DNA from: Volvox africanus
Lineage: Eukaryota; Chlorophyta; Chlorophyceae; Chlamydomonadales; Volvocaceae
Assembly: GCA_030268105.1 (NCBI GenBank)
Contig: BSDZ01000010.1
Location: forward strand, 1,960,001 to 2,024,000
Direction: 5' to 3'
DNA: 64,000 nt
The translations under genes and the position numbers were made by a program. Each line of letters opens with the position of its first letter. Position 1 is the first letter of the stretch. The notes beneath the pieces were generated by a model. That model searched no databases. It was not told the DNA's origin and saw only the letters and a program-made list of their open reading frames with translations. Of this stretch, positions 35,963 through 48,329 are shown piece after piece.

Positions 35963-38900
35963 ATGGAGTCCGCTACAGTACGCACACCAACCCCAACCGC
36001 CAATACCCCGCGGCCGCTGTTTCCTTCCCTTTTAACATGAGGGCATATTGATGGATACACATAATCCATATCAATTTAACCTGCACATTTAACCTGGCCA
36101 AATCACAAACTTACCTGCACCTGCTCCTGCAGGTCGCAGAAGCGGGCAGCAACTGGGTCGGGTCCGGCCGACCCGCCTTTCCTTCACCAGCTCCCAACCC
36201 TAGCTCTAAACCTTCCAGATCCTCCTCGAGGGGGCACCAGCTGCCCTCCTGGATCAATGCATGGGCCAAACCCACGGTCGCTTCTTCGCAGCTCACCGAT
36301 GGCGTCCATCTTCGTGAGTTCAAGGCCAGACCGCTGCCCTCCTCCTGCGCCCGCCGTCGTACCGGGCTTAGCAGCAGCGCTTCAGGAGACGCTACGACGG
36401 CCGCTGCCGCCGGGGTGATGCGCGCAGTTGGCGGCCCACGTGCCACCTCTACTGGCCGCGTCGCATCCGTACCGAATGACAGCTCCGACGTCGTCGCTAG
36501 CACCGCCGCCGGCGTGTCCTCCGTGCTGATGCATTTCATTCGGGCTAGCAGTGGACCCTGTGGCCCCGCGATGAGGGGACCACCTGCCTCCACGGCGCAG
36601 CCGAGGTTATCCCGCGCGCTGAGGACATCATATACTGGGAGCAGCGGCTGTGACGGAGCCGCCGGGGGGATCGCTAGCGCGGCGGCATTGGGAGGATCAT
36701 GCGCTGGCGCAAGGGGGGCCAATGGGCCTGGTCGCTGTGTCGGCGCCGTCAGCTTTATTAACAACAGCGGATGCGGCGGCGGCGCCTCGTCTGGCGCGCC
36801 CCTGCGGCGGCCGATGAGTGCGGGCCCGCGCCGACAGCCGGTCAGCGGTGCTGAAGGCCTCGTCGGACCCACGAGCCTCAATGCGGAGTCTGCGTCACCC
36901 CTCAACAGGGTCCCTTTAGAAGCATCGTACAACGGCGTTGGTAGGAATGACGGCAAACTATCTATAACACGTCCTGCCTCCGCCTCCGCTTCCCGCGGCT
37001 GCTGTATCCCCGGACAGAGCCCATCAATAGCCCCGGCAGGAAACCTCCGAAACCGACCGGCTTCCGCCAATAGCGTCGGCGGGGCACGGAGAGCCTCCGC
37101 CGGATCGGCGGCGGCGGTGGCGGTTTTCACGCAGTGCGGCGGCGGCCAGAATGTATCGGAGCCCCGCCATCGGGGCCCGGCGGCAGCAGTTGAACGGATG
37201 GGGTTGGGGCCGCTAGAGGAGGATGTGGGTTACGAGGTGGCGGCGAGCGATATGCTGCTGGCGGCGGGAGTTGGCGATGCCGGAGGCGGGAGTGGGGCCC
37301 TGGGACGAGGGCCTTGTGAAGGTGGTGAAGGTGCAGCCCCCATGCCGCTGCAGCACGTTCCACCAACACAGCACATGCTGCTGTCTGGCAGCTTGCAGGT
37401 GAGGCTGGGCTTGTCTTCCACATCCTGACTGCTTGGGTGGGAGAGAAGGGGAGAGGGAGAGAGTGGGGGAAAGAGAGGGACAGGGAGGAAGAGAGAGGGA
37501 GAGGGATGGGGAAAAAGATAAGCCTTTAGGGGGGAATCGTCTTCCGGTGCAGGTACTGACGGACGGACGGACGGAGGGAAGGACGCACGGACGGTTTTGG
37601 GTTCCTGGCGTAATAGTGATAGTCCCAATTATTGGTATTGCGCCCGTGTGCGTGGCGCACCACCGTAACCATGAAGTCGATATCTTATTTTTCGAAAAAC
37701 CTTAGGGTTCTTAGATTGCGGTGCGGACATGTTCCCTCTGCCATAAATCCCCTGTATGAGGCGGTCTGGACTCATGGGTTGCTACTGCTGCCCCTTACCC
37801 CTATCAGGACCTGTGCGAGCGATTGGCCCGGCCCGGCGACCGTCATCTGCACTTGTCCCTTGGGTCAGTGAGCTTCTCCGGCGACTTGGATCCCGACACG
37901 GGCAACATGATCCAGATCCAGAACCGTACTGTCATTCTACACAACTGCACACTCGCCTTCAAACCGGGCCAGAAGCTGTATGTCGGTCCCGGGGGACACG
38001 TCATCCTAGCTGATGTCATCGTGGTGGCGCTTGCAGGCGCCGCCGCCATCGCAGAGGGCAACGGAAATGGCAGCGGAGGCGGCAAGATGGCGCCGACGCC
38101 GCATGGCGTCGGACGGCCACCACCACCGGCCCACCATCACGGCAATGGCAGGTATACGCCGCGAAGCCGCGGAAGTGTTGGCGGCCGGGGTGCCGCTATC
38201 AGCGATACCGGCTTACCGCTGCTGCACGCGGCCGACGGCGGGCGGCTGCTGTTGCGCGGCTGCTGCATTAAGACCGTGTCCGCCGCCGCCGTCTGTAGCG
38301 GTGGCAGCGGCAGCGGGGACGGCTCCGCAACGCCAGTTTCCCCAACTGGCCTGGTAACGTCAGCGCCAGACAGCGCCTTACGGCAGCGCCGGACTTCCGT
38401 ATCCACCACCGGCGCCGCCACTGTCTTCATCGGCGGCGGCAGCAGCGGCGGTAGCTGTGTCTCAGCAACACCTCAGGTCCTTTCTATTCTCGCCGACGGT
38501 GGCGCCGCTGTCGAGGCCATCGGTTGCCGACTGGGCAGCTGCGCCGCCACCGGCCGTGGAACTTGGCTGGCCTTGAGGCGTTGTCGTGTGAAGCCAAGCT
38601 CAGCCGATTTAGCTGCCGCCGCCGCCGCTGCTGCTGCTGGTGCTGCCGCTCCATTGACGCCGCCGCCGTTACTCCGCGCCGTCGACGGTTGCGCCGTGGA
38701 GGTCTCCCAATCAGATCTGTGTGATGGGGCCATGCAGGGCATCGCCGCCGCCGGCGCCACCACACGGGTGACGCTGTCACGTTCTGCCGTCAGCGGTTGC
38801 CGCAGTCACGGCGCGCTGGTCTGTCACGCCGCCTCATTGATGGCCGCTGCATGCCGCATCAGCGGCAACGGCGCGACGGGCCTGACGGTCCGCGGCCGGG

Positions 38901-40309
38901 GCACATCAGCGGAGCTTCGCGACTGCGAGTTCTCAGGCAACGCCGCCAGCAACCTCTGTATTGGCGGCGGGGCTGCAGTGAACCTGGTATCTTGTGCGGC
39001 ACTGGGCTCGAGGGAGGGCTGTGGCGTAGCATTAGAGGGCGCCGGCGCGCGGCTACTGGCAGCGGCGTGTGCCTTCGACGGAAATACCTCCAGCGGTGTA
39101 CGTGTACGGCAGGACGCCGCCGTCGAGCTTCGAGATTGCAGCGGCAGCGGCAACATCGGCAGCGGTCTGGAGGTGGAGGGCACTGTGGACTCAGAGGACA
39201 ACGCGGAGTTGCTTGCGGAAGCGACGCTGGCGTGTACGGCGCCGCCGCCGCCGCCACTGCCGGAGGTGTTTTGCCTGGTATCTGGCGGGCAACTAGCGAA
39301 GAACGGCGCACACGGCTGTGTGGTACGGCGCGGCGGCGGGCTACGGGTGACGGGGGGCTGTGAGCTAAGCCAGAACGGCGCCGACGGCGCCTGTGCAGAT
39401 GGAGTTGGCTGCGAGCTCTTATTGGACGGATGTGCAGCGCTTGGCAACGGCGAAAGCGGGTTGTTCGTCTGCTCAGGGGCTGCTGTGTGGGCGGACAGCT
39501 GTCGTCTGGGTGGCAACATGCACGGCGACGTGGCGGTGGGCGGCCGGGGCAGTCGGGGCCGGCTGGTGGCATGTGCGTTCGACTTCAACCCGATGACGGC
39601 TCTGCGGGTGCATCTTGGCGCCAAGGTGGCTCTCCGCAGATGCACAATGGAGCCGAGACCCTCCGCCGGCCCCCCGACCTCCAGAGCCTCACACAGACTG
39701 AGACAGCTGAGGAGCGCCAGCTCCCAGCGGCAAGGAGGCGGCGGCGGCAGTGGCAGCAGCGGCTGTGGGGGCAGCGGCGGAAATGCGACCGCGCGCGCGT
39801 GGACAGTGGATTTGGTTCGCAGCCAGAGCGTGCAGCTGCGTGGACGTGGCAGTGTCCTGTCCGTGGACGGGCGGGCTTTCTTTCCGTTGGAGGAGGAGGC
39901 GGAGGCGGAGGCGGAGGAGGAGGAGGAGGAGGAGGAGGTCGAGGAGGTGCATGCAGCTGTGGCAGCGGAGGCAGAGAGGACGGTACCACAGCCTCAAAGA
40001 GACCTCATCGGTTGGAGAGGCGGGATGGAGAAGAAGGTGGCGATGGCGGTGCCGATGCCGGCGGCGGCAGGAGCAAATGAAGCCGGTTTGTGTGAAGGCA
40101 GGGCAAGGGAAGGCGCTGTACCCGGTGGCAGGGAGGTGGTGAGCGGTGGAGAGTGGGAGGCTGAGCACCCTGCTGGCGGCGTGGGGAGAGGGATCGAGGG
40201 GACGAAAGACGAGGGGGCAAGTGACGGAGCGGATGGGAAAGAAGCTGTGAAGCAGGCGGACTTGGGAGGCGAGGAAAGCTTCTCAGCAGCAGCAGCAGCA
40301 GCAACCTGA
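35963..40309 (+). CDS. Parallel beta-helix repeat protein, complete copy 1
   Basis: Exons: a candidate first exon 35963-35977 (MESAT, context GCCATGG, donor GTACGC), 36133-37398 and 37808-40309 (TGA), all phase 0; about 1260 aa. The second exon encodes a low-complexity region rich in Ala, Gly, Ser and Arg. The third begins DLCERLARPGDRHLHLSLG and then shows repeated short strands with turn motifs such as SGNGATGLTV, FDGNTSSGVRV, GSGNIGSGLEV and SQNGADGA (about 38460-39660), the pattern of right-handed parallel beta-helix (pectin-lyase-like, PbH1) proteins. The C-terminus has a Gly/Ser stretch and an acidic Glu run (about 39890-39945). No signal peptide or catalytic residues were recognised, so enzyme activity cannot be claimed; a binding or structural role is possible. 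The 15-nt first exon is tentative. Only this copy has its native 5' end. Confidence 0.72.
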
Positions 40310-40442
40310 AGCTGGAATCCGAAATTTGGAATCCGGAATCCGGGAGTGGATTTCGGATTAATTCAGGGGAAGTGTGCGCCCTGATGGCTAAAGCTCCTTG
40401 CCAGGAGCAGTCGCCGAGGCCGCCGCTACTGCTACTGCTGCT

Positions 40443-40474
40443 GCTACTGCTACTGCCGCCGCAGTAGCAGTAGC
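40443..40474 (+). other. Perfect 14-bp hairpin downstream of the beta-helix stop
   Basis: The arms GCTACTGCTACTGC (40443-40456) and GCAGTAGCAGTAGC (40461-40474) are exact inverse complements with a 4-nt loop. It lies about 130 nt after the stop, just before AATAAA at 40488-40493, and so is likely in the 3' UTR. It is repeated at 52093-52124 and 63754-63785. Confidence 0.8.
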
Positions 40475-42382
40475 AATAGCTACAGGCAATAAATTCCGTT
40501 GAAAGATCCACCAAAGGTTGGTTTTTATTATTGAAGTATGAAAGGCGACGTGAACGCGGTTGAGAGCGGGAGTGGGTGAAAGGTTTACAGCTTCGCTCAC
40601 ACTTGGAAGCCACACGTGAACACCACGCAGGGGATGCGGCCGCCGCGCTCTTTCAACTGATTCAATGTTCAATTGCTGGTTTTGTTGCAAGTTTTGCGAT
40701 CGGATTTAAATTGCCTGAGGTCGTGCTGAACATTGCGTTGTGTTTGCGCAAAGTGCAATGTGCTAGCCCCTGCTTCATGACAGCGGGAGGAGTATCCGCA
40801 GGACAGGACACTGTTGTAGGAGAGGAAGGGTTTGTGTAGGACTGGATGGGGTGCCACGGCTACGGCGAATGGTGTGGCAGTGTTGTCGCCGCTGATCATG
40901 CTCTTTTTATTTTAAAACTCTCCGCTTCACCTCCCGAGATAGGGAGCAGCACCTCGCGTTTCGCCTTGAAGTCAGGTTCCGGGCCCCCGGATCGGCCAGA
41001 TCTGCATAATGGCGGGAGAGGGGGGTCGCGCCATAACACACACATACACATATTCACAAATCGAGCCAAAGCCAGAGTCATACCCACCCTTCCTAACATC
41101 CACATTCAAACACCACTGCCATTATATTTCGTGGTTTAATTATGAAGACGTGTCCTCACACAGCGTCATTTCCCCTCACCCTTGCAGCGCTAATGCTTTG
41201 GCCTTCCCTTTCTGATCACCATGTAAAATGTTTTCCCCCTTCCCCCCTCCGTCCCCTTCCCTCCAAAACCCCTTAGCAATCTGCACTGCCTCGATTTGAG
41301 CGCATATTTGCCAAGCCAAACGCAAGCTATCAGCGGCATGAGCAGCCGTCCCCATCGGCGCCTAAGCACACCTGCTGAGCTGAGCTGAGCTGAGCTGAGC
41401 AGAGGAACAGGAAGAGCAGCAAGGTCATAACCAAGGAAAAGCTTCCATTGTACAACATGGGATTAAAAATGCTAAAGAAGCTTAAGAAGCCTTAAGACCC
41501 TGAACCCTACTACCATCTTTCTTTTTGCAAGCAATGTAACCACCAGCGGCAGCAAGCTTGCGACCAAGCCGCAGTGCGGACAAGACGTGCGAACAAAACT
41601 GTGCTTCCTGCCGTTGGGTGTGAGCTTGGCTCAGCTGTTGGCTCAGCAACCCATCATCTCTGTCCTTCAAGATAGCCCGCCGCGCTGTAGCGGAATAATT
41701 GCCACCTTCATGCCCTGTTTAAGTCAAGCGTTCGGAGCAACAGGATTTATGGTCAGCACCCAGGTTCTGACAGCCGCGCGCGGACAAGCAAGCTGCGGGA
41801 GTACAAAGAGGGCCTTATGAAGTTCTGCGTACGGTTGCGTACGGCAATATGACCTGGGTTGGGAAGCTGGTTATTATCGATTGCATGTAGATAGGGCGAT
41901 GATGCAGACAAGCCACGCTTTATACACTTTCCGCGATGGAAGCTGCTCACATGCGTCGCAAGCAGCGCAGAGTCAAGGCAGCACCCACTTTGTCGTGACA
42001 ACATGCAGTAGCTCCACCCGCCTGATCGACCTGCCAACGTTTCTGAGGATTAAACGCTGATGAACACGTGCATACCAGGCGGCAAAGAGCCGGAAAAAGT
42101 GATCCCAGGCTGCAGGAGTTCGGGCCATGGCTTTTGCTTGTGATGGGCGGCTATGGCTGACAGGTGGCGGCAGGGCGTACTGCGATTGGGGGCCCAGGGG
42201 TGGCGAGTTGCATCCTCCACTAACTGCGTGTCCGAGAAGGGGCCGAATGAAGTAAGGACTCGCATTCAATGGGCACCCACGAGCATGGGCCATTTACGAT
42301 TTGACGATGACTGCAGCATTAGGATGTGACTACGTGTGCGATGGCTGGCGATTTACTGCCGCCCCCGCCATGTGTTTTCGTA

Positions 42383-42454
42383 TATGGTAAGCGACGTGCT
42401 TGCTTACTCCAGAGTATTATTACTCTGGAAGAAGCAAGCACGTCGCTTACCATA
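42383..42454. other. Strong 72-nt hairpin (34-bp arms)
   Basis: The arms 42383-42416 and 42421-42454 pair at 32 of 34 positions around a 4-nt loop (TTAT). The outer part is TATGGTAAGCGACGTGC and its inverse complement. The size and near-perfect pairing fit a small-RNA precursor, a foldback element or a cruciform; no transcript evidence is available. It is present again at 54033-54104. Confidence 0.85.
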
Positions 42455-44335
42455 AATAGACAGATACTGGTATTAAGCAGCAGAAGCAGCGAGTTACTAC
42501 GTTTAGCTTACACGGGATTCGTTTGCAGGGTGCTTGAGGGCCAAGCAAGACCGTGCTCGGTTGTTCATGTATAAGGACAGCTCTGATACACATGATCATG
42601 TAAAAGAGGATCTCACCAACACAACTCGTCATAACCTAAACTCAGAAGCATCGTATCTGAGAGGAAGAACATTAAACCGGCACATAGCGGAACACAAACA
42701 CAGCACAATAACCGTGTCAAGACGCCAGGATCGTTGCAAGGGCGGCCATGATCGTGGCGGTGGTAGGTGGCGCTCATGGTGCCGCTTGCGCTTCCCTGCC
42801 CTTTCTCTGGCGAACGTGTCGAGACTTGGGGCCGCGACAGAAGGACGGTATGCGATATCTACACATCATCTGCTACATCACCATCACCACTGCGTACACC
42901 CCAGCGCTTTTCTGCTCTCTTTAGGCAAGATACCTATCTACATTACAGGTAGGTAGGCGACAACGGTGCATTCACAGCTGAACCGCGCACGTGCGGGTAG
43001 CGAGCAGTGGCTACGCCCCCGAAGTGCGGCAGCATATAACTGTTGCAGGCGCTGGTACGAACAGATCTCGACGTTGACAGACTAACAGCCAGCAGCATGG
43101 CAGCCGTACCCCTGAGTTCCGCAAGACTCTCGGCAGTACTATCCTTCAATGCTGCCGGGTGATTGCCAATGGGCTCCCTTAGCGAGGCGCTGTGCACATC
43201 TCACAGCGAGGGCCCCCACTTTGGGTTTGTGAGGATTAAATGAAGGAAAACCCGTATACACGGGCAAGCAAACACAAAACACACCACCTATCTGGATTTC
43301 TGTGTATTTGGGTACTGACCGGGGCTCCCCAGCTACCGGCCGCCCCACCCTCATCGCCCTTTCAAACACCATACCCATATGCGCTTCCCATCCCAGCGAT
43401 CCAATCATGCATCCATGCACCCACAGGAGTTATGCATAAGCAGTAGACCGCACACAAATCCACTCCGAAAGGATGACCAGCAAGGCGCCAGTGCAGGTGG
43501 TCTTCCCTAACCCTTGCGTATTGAGCCAATCCAATCCACAAACGCATCGTTCTGTGATGGTTGCGATGGGACACAACGGGCGCATTCAGTCCCATTTATA
43601 TGCTCGGGTCTGCATGAGCGCTCGACAGCAACTAGGTCGGGGACTGGAACCGCTATAGTTCAGCCCGGAGCAGGGCAGCAGGGGAGCTAGACATTGGCAC
43701 ACGTCACTACATACACACAAACACCATAACAAGCCATGCTCGAAGAGGGTCCTTCAAAACGATTCGTCAAACAAATGCTAGGCGCTTTGATGTTTCCTAT
43801 GTATCAAATAAGGTCGCCGGGCGCACACGGGAAGCAAAGCATGAGCTACGCGGTACAATGCGCTGTGCAAATGCTGCAAGAGCCGCGCACCATCCGCACT
43901 GCTCCGCTGGCCATCGTGGGCTTTTGAAGGTTGCGGCAGCTGCCCACAGAACCTAGGACCCCATCAAAACCGCAGGGCATCAGACCTATCTAGGTGTGGC
44001 CAGCCGGCCAGCGCTCATACCTCTCCTGGCGCCACTCCCAAACATGAGGCGCTGCGCACGCCATTCCAAAGTGGGTCTCGCGGGTTAGGCAACATCGCGG
44101 GGACGCTATACCCCTACTGCTTAAGTTCGTCCCCACCCCTGCGGCGCCAACGTGCGTGTGCGCGTGCTGGCCGTTGGTGGCTTTCAATGCCCGGCATCTG
44201 CACCTGCTCGGTCTCGTTCCTTCAATTTCCCCTTCCTTCACTTCCTCCTCTCCCTCTTTCCTCCCACGTCTCTCGTCTCTCGTCGCTCGTCCCTCTTTCC
44301 TCCCACGTCTCTCGTCTCTCGTCTCTCGTCGCTCG

Positions 44336-44337
<2 letters not shown>

Positions 44338-44403
<66 letters not shown>

Positions 44404-44411
44404 TCTCTCTT
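44338..44411 (+). repeat. (CT)n microsatellite, unit 1
   Basis: A CT run with one G interruption, preceded by CTCGTCTCTCGTC-type repeats. The matching run in unit 2 is 10 nt longer, the largest difference between the units. Confidence 0.93.
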
Positions 44412-45299
44412 TCTCTCTTTCGTTATGTAACGAACTACACCTCTCTTCTTAAGCCGACGTAGTGTTCGTTATTTACAGCTATAGTCAGGATGTGGCAGCA
44501 AAGCCCCCCTCCCTATTGCACCCTCTCGTTCTTTACGCACATCATCACCTTCGCAAGCGACCGGCGACGTAACGCCTGCGCCGACTTCTCCCGCCCATCC
44601 GCAACTCCTACACGCCAGGGAAACGTGTTCACCATTTAGGTCCTCGTAGATCCTTGTGCCCCTACAGAGTCCTGAATGCGCAAATATACATTCTTTAACG
44701 CGCTAACCCTCCCTCACACGTGCCCACTCTCCGCCAACGCAATTTCCAAACCCTTCATCCCCCCCCCAGGATGAACAGTACTCATACATGCTTCCGCACA
44801 TGCTCCCTGCTTTCTACCTCATGTCAACGCAATGTCAACAATGTGTCTTAATTCGCCTTTGAATCAGCCCTTCCCCCGGCCTCCCCTCCTCCGCGCGCAT
44901 ACTTATTTTAGAGCCGATCTTTGATTCCATAGCGCCTCTACCTCACCCGTCCTCATTGAGCTTGAAGCCCTGCCAAACATTTGTCCAGAACTAGCCCCAC
45001 ATGCCGACAGCTACCTGCGGCTACGTCACCCGCCGAGCTGCGGAGTAGAGTAAAATAGTGCGAATAGAAGTCATAGAAGTACACAAGATGCCGCCCAGCA
45101 AGATCCAGCCGTGGTGCTCACGATGACATCGCGACCAAACTAAGACACTGCAACCATCGGCTCCAGCAGCTGGCCAACCGCGGATCTCGTGCTATCCCCA
45201 CCGCCATACTCACACCCCAGATACCATCCCAACCTGACCCCATCCTATATTCCAAAGCCTGTAATAAGGTAAGGCCCGACTAGTAGTCCCCCTTGCAAA

Positions 45300-45304
45300 T
45301 TACA
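45300..45304 (-). terminator. Candidate TGTAA polyadenylation signal of the kinase gene
   Basis: TTACA on the + strand reads TGTAA on the kinase strand, 74 nt past the kinase stop. The position fits an algal 3' UTR, though the motif is short. Confidence 0.4.
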
Positions 45305-45377
45305 TTATCGGTACAGCAGCCCAGTGGCTTCACGGACGACTTCGAAACACCCACATGTGACGAGGGACTGATTTGAT

Positions 45378-47827
45378 TCAATCGGTGGCGCTCCAGCTTT
45401 TGTCTGGTAGCATTGCCAGCAGCGATTTGGTGACCTCGGTGAAGGGCGGGCGCGTCTTGGGGTCCTTGCGCCAGCAACGGTTGGCCAGGCTCTTGTACCA
45501 TTCGGGGCAGTTGGTGGGAAACTTGGGTCGCAGATTGTGTGTCACCACCCCCACCTGCAACGACAGGGGAAAAGGGAGGAACCACAAAAAATGTGGATGC
45601 GTCGCGCACACGGCCGGGAGCCGAAGAAGGCTCAACCGAGCGAGAGATAATAGCAGTGCTACCGAGTAACATGGCGAGCTTGCTTGCAAGCGCATGCAAA
45701 AAGATGCTGATGTGCAGTCAGCCCCCAGGGCCGCCAATCCCCGGACGCGCAGATTGTAACAGACATTTAGCTAATGCCACATCCTCGACCCGGCCACCAG
45801 TTACGGCTGTCGCCGGGGGCATGAACTCGTGAGGCACAGCCCCAGCCCCAACTCACCATGATTTGCGGGTGCGCCATACTCTGGTAGGGCGTGGAAGATG
45901 TGTAGATTTCCCACATAATGATACCGAACGCGTACACGTCACCCTGCTGGTACACCTTTCCGTCCTCAATCAGCTCGGGTGCCATGTGCGTCACCGTGCC
46001 GCTGTACTTGGTAGACACCTGCCAAGAACGAGATGGTTGTCCAGCGGGATGGCAGGCTCAGGATGAGGCCGAGGATGAGCACGGCGCGGGGTGGAAATGT
46101 GACTGTGTGTGCAAGTGCGCCATCTGGAGGATGGCGCCACCTACGCAATTACTCGTGCGTCAGTGTGCATCTGTATCTGTGTGTGTGTGTGTGTAGAGCA
46201 GAGTTACGAGAAGGAAGTTCATCCTAAAAATGAAAAGCGATGTGTGTACATAGTCCGCACATGCATGCGCGTTTTTCAGGCAAGTCATTTCGTGCTGCCC
46301 GATCAGGCAACAGCTCCCCTACCTGCGTCTTGTTGGTATCCGGCAGCACCTGACTTAACCCGAAGTCAGACACCTGCAAGGGAGAAAGTGCGCCCACATG
46401 CCGGGGAATCCAAGGCGGCCTTCATTGTTGTGGGAGCGCACACACGGCGCTGAACGCGGCGCGTACATTCCAGATCCGGTGTTAAGTATCTAATGCGACG
46501 GCCTCGAAAGTGGGGCTTGGTGATGGTGGTGGTAATAGGAGTCGGGGCGGAGGTTGGAGTATGGACGAGGGTGAGTATCTCTTAAACCATATGACCTATC
46601 AAGCATATTTACGTCTTTTATCTACTCCTCTTCCTCCCCAACCCTCCTCCGAGCTGCCACCGCGCGACAAAAGGCCACAAGGCGTGGCCCCTTCCTTTTA
46701 CCATACGCACATGTAGAGCCCCGTTCCTTTGCCCCTCCCATGATGCTCTACAAGGAGCTCGGCCGTCCCCCACCTTCGACACATATCCCCTGCGGTCCTT
46801 GTTCGATGTCTTGAGCAGAATGTTCTTGGGCTTGAGATCCCGGTGCGTGATGCGGTGCTTGTGCAAGTACTCCATGGCGGCACTGACCTGCGAGAGAAAT
46901 GGGCGGTGAAAGGCAATGACCGGCGCTACTGAGAGGGGAAAAGGGCGGTCCAAGGAAGGAACGGTAAGCATACTGTGGCCAGCGGAATACATCGCCAGGG
47001 AAAACTCCAGCCCCTCCCCGCCCTGGAGGCGGAATTGAAAACGTGCCGGAACGGACTGGTGCCGTGACCTCCGGTACCCCTGCCCCGCTGCTGAAGCCGG
47101 TGCGGTTTTAAGGTGCTTGCGCGTGCCCTACACCCCTTTCCTGGATCTGCGGCCGACTGGGACCCCTCACCTCCGCCAGGGTCATGATAATAAGCTCCAT
47201 ATCCACCTCGGGATCGTTGGTGCCACCCCGTGCACCTCGGGGGCCATCCACAACAAACACCCCTTGTTCTATAGCATCCTGCATACATATATAGCGGAGG
47301 TAGCGGTAGGTGGGCTGATACAGCTAAAGTCCGGGAAACTGAAGGGGAAGGGGAAGGTGCCATCGTGGGTCATCATGGTGCGCAGCGGCAAAGGCGGGGC
47401 CAAGCAAATCACGAGCGCGTGTCTGCAGACCAGAAGCCGTCTTCTGCGTTTACGGAACAGCGCTTGCATGAAGGCTCGGCACGACGTGTGCTGAAAAGGT
47501 AAAGGGTATAGGGTATAGTGAAGGGTCCTTGAGATCCCATAGGATGTCGAGGTAGCACCCCAGCTGCAAGACGGCGCAAAAGAAAGCTTTTTTCTTCCCC
47601 CGGTGTATACATGTACGTGCGTGTGTTAAAAAGACAAGGCGTTTTATGACTCACACCTTTTATGACTAACACAACGCAAGACTAGCCACGTGCGCATAGA
47701 AATATTCCTATGCGTATGTACGTGATAGAGGGCACCGTGTCAGTTCATCCCCGACGATACGGCAGCACTCACCTGCAAGGAGCCTCGGTCGCAGAACTCC
47801 ATGATGATTTGGGTTTCGTGGAGTACT
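45378..47827 (-). pseudogene. TKL-type protein kinase, C-terminal part only, copy 1
   Basis: Minus-strand exons in reading order: 47827-47773, 47278-47171, 46887-46774, 46373-46323, 46018-45857, 45554-45378 (stop). Junctions are GT..AG and in phase. They encode about 222 aa: hinge IIMEFCDRGSLQ, catalytic loop HRDLKPKN, DFGLSQ, activation segment TKYSGTVTHMAPELI, YAFGIIMWEIY and CWRKDPKTRPPF, ending SWSATD. This is the MAPKKK/Raf-like (TKL) pattern of Ser/Thr kinases. The first visible exon starts in phase 2 and needs an upstream exon, but only 500 bp remain before the unit boundary and no glycine loop, VAVK lysine or alpha-C glutamate is found there. The copy therefore lacks the N-lobe and cannot make an active kinase. 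The C-lobe exons show no damage, which points to a recent truncation. Confidence 0.8.
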
Positions 47828-48329
47828 CTGTTTACAAAATGGCATCGAAAAGCATCAGGGCGAGAGGGAGGGTGAAAGGAAGGGGCGGTAGTAAGGTGAG
47901 AGAGCCAGCTTGAAAGCTCTCCGGCCATATCCCCGACCAGAGAAAAGGATGACCTGACAAGAAAGTAAGGCGTGAAGTGTGCTTCCCCCAGCGGCCCGGA
48001 TGGTGCAACACCCGGCCGCAGCAAACCACCTGGTTCCAACTCGTGACGTGCAATCGCGGCATCGCCCCTTTCCTGTCTCTTTGACAGACACAATCATTTA
48101 ACAAAAAAACATATTGTGAACAAGTACGACTTAATTAATAAAGGACATAGACGAAAAATGTAAAAAATAAAAAATTTGCGCCCCAATAGGTCAACGTCTA
48201 TTTCCGAACGGCCAACGCCGCCTCCCATCGGGATGTCCTGGATCGAACCAATGGGTCGTTCCTTTCCCTTCCCCCCCACGTCCGTTGCGTAGCAAACGTC
48301 CTCTGCTCCGCACCTGCTGCGCGTAATGC
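47828..48329. other. Unit end, intron-like sequence upstream of the truncated kinase
   Basis: About 500 bp with an AT-rich patch (48100-48180). It is likely intron of the original kinase gene and now sits directly upstream of the truncated beta-helix copy. No exon was recognised. Confidence 0.5.

Larger units (their letters stand above)
40310..45299. other. Convergent intergenic region of unit 1
   Basis: 5 kb between the 3' ends of the beta-helix and kinase genes. It holds a GC-rich hairpin (40443-40474), a strong 72-nt hairpin (42383-42454), short TGAGC repeats (about 41370-41400) and a CT microsatellite. On the minus strand at 41753-42293 two overlapping frames faintly resemble the N-terminal domain of a tyrosine recombinase (KRGLSASSPYLHAI); this may be a decayed DIRS-like element. 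No intact gene is supported. The same content recurs at 51960-56959. Confidence 0.45.
36680..48329. repeat. Tandem unit 1 (about 11.65 kb)
   Basis: Base-for-base the same as 48330-59990 apart from a few differences. The left boundary falls inside the second beta-helix exon: sequence identity with the next unit starts at CGGCGGCATT (36680 and 48330) and is lost immediately to the left. The unit holds the 3' part of the beta-helix gene, 5 kb of convergent intergenic DNA and the C-terminal part of a kinase gene on the minus strand. Confidence 0.95.

Noticed and set aside
35638..36051. 137-codon + frame just upstream of the beta-helix exons
   Set aside because: It has no recognisable family and its frame does not join to the beta-helix exon; the short ATG exon at 35963 fits better.
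36111..37130. 339-codon minus-strand frame
   Set aside because: It is antisense to the second beta-helix exon, whose + frame continues in phase into the next exon and shows family patterns. GC-rich coding DNA often leaves the opposite strand open.
38824..39645. Minus-strand frames of 237-273 codons opposite the beta-helix repeats, and copies in units 2 and 3
   Set aside because: They are shadows of the 2.5-kb beta-helix exon; composition is Pro/Ala/Arg-rich without motifs.
44152..44462. Frames of alternating Ser-Leu
   Set aside because: They are translations of the CT microsatellite and its flank.
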